A DNA stretch of 8,390 bases from Paenibacillus sp. (GTDB lineage: Bacteria > Bacillota > Bacilli > Paenibacillales > NBRC-103111), in contig JARBUQ010000176.1 of NCBI GenBank assembly GCA_029239545.1, forward strand, positions 1 to 8,390, written 5' to 3'. Under the pieces are notes generated by a model, which ran no database searches, was not told where the DNA came from, and worked only from the letters and a program-made list of their open reading frames with translations. Position numbers and translations under genes: made by a program. Numbering within the stretch: the first letter of the stretch is position 1; every line of letters begins with the position of its first letter. Shown here in pieces: positions 5,142 to 8,390 of this stretch.

Positions 5142-7082
5142 TTACACTTTCTTAGTTCGGATTTCTTCGACTATTTTGGCGATAACGGATTCGGTGCTTT
5201 GTGCTCCGAGGTCGCCTTCTCCGCGTTTACGCACAGACAAAGTTCCCGAATTTTTCTCATTCTCCCCCACAACTAACATATAAGGGATTTTCTCGAGCTG
5301 CGCTTCACGGATTTTGTAGCCTAACTTCTCATTGCGATAATCCGCTTCTACCCGAATACCCGCCGCCTTCAATTGATCTGTAACCTGAGAAACATAATCA
5401 TCAAAAGCATTGCTCACGGGAATGACAATAGCTTGTACCGGGGATAGCCAAGTAGGGAAATTACCTACGAAGTTCTCCAGCAGGAACGCAGTCATACGCT
5501 CCATGGTACTTATGATCCCCCGGTGAATAACGACTGGACGATGTTTATTCCCGTCATCTCCCACATACTCCAGACCGAAACGCTCCGGCAACAAGAAGTC
5601 CAGCTGTGCCGTGGACAGAGTCTCCTCCTTCTTGAGAGCTGTGCGAATCTGTACATCGAGCTTTGGTCCGTAGAACGCTGCTTCGCCTTCCGCTTCGAAG
5701 AATGGCAGACCCAGCTCTTCAACAACCTCGCGCAGCATCCGCTGCGACATTTCCCACATCTCGTCATTTTGATAGTATTTCTCGGTGTCCTTCGGATCCC
5801 GGTAGGATAGGCGGAAGCGGTAATCCTTGATCCCGAAATCCTCGTATACCCGCTGAATAAGGCGAACGACACGCGAGAATTCTTCCTTGATTTGATCCGG
5901 GCGACAGAAGATATGTGCATCATTCAAGGTCATTGCACGTACACGATGCAATCCTGTCAAGGCGCCCGACATTTCATAACGGAACTGATTGGCAAGCTCG
6001 GCAATTCGGATTGGCAAATCCCGGTAGCTGTGCATCTCGCTCTTGTATACCATCATATGATGCGGACAGTTCATTGGACGAAGCACAAGCTCTTCATTGT
6101 CCATCTCCATCTTCGGGAACATATCCTCCTGGTAATGATCCCAGTGACCGGATATTTTGTATAATTCGACACTCCCCATAACAGGCGTGTATACATGCTG
6201 GTAACCTAACGATTCCTCTACGTCTACGATGTATCGCTCCATCAGTTGACGAAGCTTGGCTCCTTTGGGCAGCCAGATCGGCAAGCCTTGGCCTACTTCT
6301 TTGGCAAACGTGAACATCTTGAGATCTTTGCCGATTTTCCGGTGATCGCGCTTCTTTGCTTCCTCCAGAAGCTCCAGGTGTTCGTCCAGCTGGGCTTTCT
6401 TAGGAAAAGCTGTCCCGTATATACGCTGAAGCATTTTGTTCTTGGAGTTGCCCCGCCAGTAAGCGCCCGCTACGCTGAGCAGCTTGAATGCTTTGATCCG
6501 CCCGGTAGACGGTAAGTGAGGTCCTCTGCATAAGTCAAAAAATTCGCCTTGATCGTAAATAGTAAGCACAACATCCTCGGGTAAGTCACGGATCAATTCC
6601 AGCTTGTAAGGATCCTCGAGCTCGCCGAATATACGGAGCGCTTCTTCACGGCTTACTTCACGGCGGGTAATCGGCAAATTCTCCTGAGTGATGCGCTCCA
6701 TCTCTTTCTCAATCTTGACGAGGTCTTCTGAGGATAAAGGCTGCTCGATGTCGATGTCATAGTAGAAGCCGTCTTCGATGACGGGTCCGATCCCAAGCTT
6801 CACCGCTTGATCCCCATACAGACGTTTGATCGCCTGGGCCATTAAGTGTGCTGTGCTGTGACGGTACATCTCCAAGCCTTCCTGTCCGTCTAGCGTTACA
6901 ATTTCAACAGAGGCATTCTCCTCTAATGGAAAGCTTAAATCCACGACTTTCCCGTTTACTTTGCCGCCTACTGCGTTTTTTCTCAAGCCCGAGCTTATGG
7001 AGCCTGCTACATCTTCAATGGATGATCCTTGCTCATACTCGCGTACTGCTCCGTCTGGTAAAGTTACTTGTACTGCTGCCAC
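5142..7082 (-). CDS. thrS: threonyl-tRNA synthetase
   Basis: This 646-residue cytoplasmic enzyme charges tRNA-Thr with threonine using ATP; the length is typical of full bacterial ThrRS. Domains in order: a TGS domain (about 1-64), the editing domain that clears Ser-tRNA-Thr (H75 and H79 in HSTAHLMAQA, then C185 and H189 in CRGPHLP), the class II catalytic core (about 245-540) and the anticodon-binding domain (about 545-646, from LSPVQAIVIPVSNAF). Zinc ligands are visible as C339 (RPMNCPHHM), H390 (LNDAHIF) and H520 (VVIHRGII). Motif 2 lies at FRYEMSGALTGLHRVRAMT, and motif 3 follows H520 in HRGIISTMERM. The start is a GTG at 7082 with GGGAG about 10 nt upstream; a nearby ATG is out of frame. 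Expression is controlled by the T-box leader just upstream, so shortage of charged tRNA-Thr should raise it. No residue expected for activity appears missing. Confidence 0.98.
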   Translation of the reverse strand: MAAVQVTLPDGAVREYEQGSSIEDVAGSISSGLRKNAVGGKVNGKVVDLSFPLEENASVEIVTLDGQEGLEMYRHSTAHLMAQAIKRLYGDQAVKLGIGPVIEDGFYYDIDIEQPLSSEDLVKIEKEMERITQENLPITRREVSREEALRIFGELEDPYKLELIRDLPEDVVLTIYDQGEFFDLCRGPHLPSTGRIKAFKLLSVAGAYWRGNSKNKMLQRIYGTAFPKKAQLDEHLELLEEAKKRDHRKIGKDLKMFTFAKEVGQGLPIWLPKGAKLRQLMERYIVDVEESLGYQHVYTPVMGSVELYKISGHWDHYQEDMFPKMEMDNEELVLRPMNCPHHMMVYKSEMHSYRDLPIRIAELANQFRYEMSGALTGLHRVRAMTLNDAHIFCRPDQIKEEFSRVVRLIQRVYEDFGIKDYRFRLSYRDPKDTEKYYQNDEMWEMSQRMLREVVEELGLPFFEAEGEAAFYGPKLDVQIRTALKKEETLSTAQLDFLLPERFGLEYVGDDGNKHRPVVIHRGIISTMERMTAFLLENFVGNFPTWLSPVQAIVIPVSNAFDDYVSQVTDQLKAAGIRVEADYRNEKLGYKIREAQLEKIPYMLVVGENEKNSGTLSVRKRGEGDLGAQSTESVIAKIVEEIRTKKV

Positions 7083-7117
7083 GACTCATCTACTCCCTTA
7101 AATAGTTTTTATACAAC

Positions 7118-7155
7118 AAAAAAAGCACCCTCATCCCGGAAAGGGACGAGCGTGC
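7118..7155 (-). terminator. T-box attenuator terminator before thrS
   Basis: On the minus strand GCACGCTCGTCCC (7143-7155) pairs with GGGATGAGGGTGC (7125-7137), with one mismatch and a G-U pair, and a run of seven T follows (7118-7124). The same left arm can instead pair with the T-box sequence to form the antiterminator, so the two structures exclude each other. Confidence 0.92.
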
Positions 7156-7453
7156 GGTCTCGTGGTTCCACCCTAATTCAATTCGTATCTTACTGCATTC
7201 TTCTCTAAAAAGAGAGGGCTGTAAGATGTACGAAAACTCATAAGAATTCTGTAACGGGAATCAACCGGTGACTCTTAATGGCCTTCTACACTTCAGGTAT
7301 TGCATACCCAACTTGGAGGAAGATGTTCGGAACCACTGCTGCAAAGGGGTAAATCACCGTATAATTCGGAAGGAGATTTCAGCACGAGTCTCCTCTCTCT
7401 GGGCCAATTACGATCGGGATTGTTGTCTTTGGTCTTAGCAGATCACATTTGCT
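7118..7453 (-). promoter_or_regulatory. tRNA-Thr-responsive T-box riboswitch leader of thrS
   Basis: This leader of about 335 nt senses uncharged tRNA-Thr and lets transcription continue into thrS. The conserved T-box AGGGTGGAACCACG lies at 7161-7174. Its TGGA can pair with the tRNA 3' end UCCA, fitting a U discriminator base. The antiterminator forms from AGGG/CCCT and ACGAG/CTCGT around the TGGAACC bulge. Stem III is clear (CGTAcATCTTAC at 7221-7232 with GTAAGATACG at 7184-7193). In stem I, CTGCT/AGCAG and CAAAG/CTTTG form the base, CGTA/TACG the next helix, and the distal hairpin 7372-7393 holds GCTG in its loop after the AGAGAG element. The specifier loop between these helices contains TTACCC, so I propose ACC at 7348-7350 as the threonine specifier codon. 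The stem I fold was made by hand. The 5' end is estimated from the promoter. Confidence 0.93.
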
Positions 7454-7459
7454 ACCCTA

Positions 7460-7487
7460 ATTATAGCGCCAACTGCGAAGTTGTCAA
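7460..7487 (-). promoter_or_regulatory. thrS: consensus sigma-A promoter of the thrS T-box leader
   Basis: On the minus strand TTGACA (7482-7487) and TATAAT (7460-7465) both match the consensus exactly, with a 16-bp spacer. Transcription should start near 7453. The -35 hexamer overlaps the last codons and the TGA stop of ytxC, so no separate spacer exists between the two genes. Confidence 0.9.
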
Positions 7488-8390
7488 GGCGACAGCTGAT
7501 CTTTGTTATGAATGCCCAGTATGGGATGACATCCTTTACAGCTCACACATATTTGGGCGCGATCCTCGAATATTTGCATAATTGTTTTTACAACCTGCTC
7601 CTCCGGGTCCCTTGTGTGGATATAAATGTTCTGAGGCGATACGGATATAAGCGTGCTGACGATCATATCTTCAAAGTTGATCTCGCGGTCCAGCAGCTCA
7701 ACTGTAAAAGAATCAAATTCCTTCGTATCGATGGGAACCATCTTCTCATTGAGCAAAGTGAAATCATGTCCGCCGTGATGCATCAGATGCGCCACCGGAA
7801 CCTTGGCCTCCTGAATATATACGAAATATTTCAACAGGGAGATAAACTCCTGATACTGCTGATCCATGATGTATTCGTCAATGGCATATTCCACAACTTC
7901 CTTCAGCTCATCGCGATATTCAGCCAATCGAAACCGGATCAAGCCGTGCAGATTCAGCTTCGTATGTTCTTCCAGATAAGCCAGAATCTCAGAGGCAACC
8001 TTTTCCTGGCGGCGTAATCTCGGCTTGGGCATCCCTTCCGTTTCTTCAGGCTGATTCAGAAGCTGCGCGCAGTACTTCTCAATCGCCTGAACATCATGCG
8101 GTTCTTCGTAGCGATAAGGCCCGCTGATAACTTCCCGCAGCAGCTTAGTTTCCATCTGATCCATGATGAAACCCGATAACACATTAGCCGTCTCATGCAG
8201 CACCTTGCTTCCCCATGTCTGCAGTTCAAAGTCAGGAAGCACCCCCGAGCACTGCAGTGTGAAAAACGTCCGGAAGGATTGGCATTGCAATTGAATCAAC
8301 CCTTGGGGTATATGTATGTGTTGGTATCCCTCGATAAGTCGCTCCCGAAGCATCTCCTTCTCTTCGGACAACGATTTGGGTACAATTACG
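7484..8390 (-). CDS. ytxC: YtxC-like sporulation protein, 5' end cut by window edge
   Basis: The frame ends with TGA at 7484-7486 and stays open to the right edge. I treat it as truncated at its N-terminus: the only in-window start near the edge is a TTG at 8371 with no ribosome binding site, and the codons before it (…VIVPKS) remain open. About 302 residues are visible. They look soluble, with no membrane helices or signal peptide. Recognisable parts are IPQGLIQLQCQSFRTFFTLQ, the central LNLHGLIRFRLAEYRDELKE followed by VVEYAIDEYIMDQQYQEFIS, and a C-terminal CVSCKGCHPI with three cysteines. These resemble the YtxC family, listed as a sporulation protein in Bacilli but with no known biochemical activity. 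In B. subtilis ytxC also lies directly upstream of thrS, which supports the call. There is no terminator after it, so its transcripts probably run into the T-box leader. Confidence 0.85.
   Translation of the reverse strand, partial: VIVPKSLSEEKEMLRERLIEGYQHIHIPQGLIQLQCQSFRTFFTLQCSGVLPDFELQTWGSKVLHETANVLSGFIMDQMETKLLREVISGPYRYEEPHDVQAIEKYCAQLLNQPEETEGMPKPRLRRQEKVASEILAYLEEHTKLNLHGLIRFRLAEYRDELKEVVEYAIDEYIMDQQYQEFISLLKYFVYIQEAKVPVAHLMHHGGHDFTLLNEKMVPIDTKEFDSFTVELLDREINFEDMIVSTLISVSPQNIYIHTRDPEEQVVKTIMQIFEDRAQICVSCKGCHPILGIHNKDQLSP

Noticed and set aside
5510..5923. 137-codon minus-strand frame inside thrS
   Set aside because: The sequence is Arg/Ser/Cys-rich with no family motif, and it lies wholly within the catalytic core of thrS in another frame.
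7481..8017. 178-codon plus-strand frame opposite ytxC
   Set aside because: It is an antisense shadow of a well-supported gene. It also runs across the thrS promoter and has no recognisable motif.
8369..8371. TTG as the true start of ytxC
   Set aside because: There is no ribosome binding site, and the frame stays open through the right edge, so the real start is probably outside the window.

Overview
The window looks like a chromosomal core segment of an endospore-forming Firmicute, most likely Paenibacillaceae (Paenibacillus or a close relative). This is inferred from a ytxC-thrS pair with a T-box leader, a small spore protein gene behind a sigma-G-type promoter, a liaFSR cell-envelope stress operon, and a YugN-like gene. 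Base composition is moderate (about 45-50% GC by eye), and no mobile element, CRISPR array, tRNA or rRNA was seen. Every gene I accept is on the minus strand, so transcription runs from the right edge of the window to the left.

Right part (8390 to about 5140): a 5'-truncated ytxC (sporulation protein family) runs in from the right edge. Its stop codon lies inside the -35 hexamer of a near-perfect housekeeping promoter. That promoter drives a T-box leader of about 335 nt with a candidate ACC threonine specifier, the conserved T-box sequence and a terminator, followed by thrS (threonyl-tRNA synthetase). A gene for a secreted 3D-domain (YuiC/MltA-like) cell-wall protein follows thrS closely and ends at a strong terminator.

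Middle (about 4290 to 3420): an ECF-type sigma factor gene with a TTG start and no visible anti-sigma partner comes next. It is followed by a 44-codon gamma-type small acid-soluble spore protein gene (GTG start) with a recognisable sigma-G-type promoter and its own terminator.

Left part (about 3390 to 1): a candidate promoter and a 10-bp perfect palindrome precede liaF-liaS-liaR, three genes joined by ATGA overlaps. They encode a membrane inhibitor protein with an unusually long Pro/His-rich linker, an intramembrane-sensing histidine kinase and a NarL/LuxR-type response regulator. A YugN-like gene follows, truncated by the left edge.

The region is mostly ordinary housekeeping, sporulation and envelope-stress content. 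I see no convincing new multi-gene system. The parts most worth a second look are the His-rich LiaF linker, the solitary ECF sigma factor, and the overlap between the ytxC stop and the thrS promoter.
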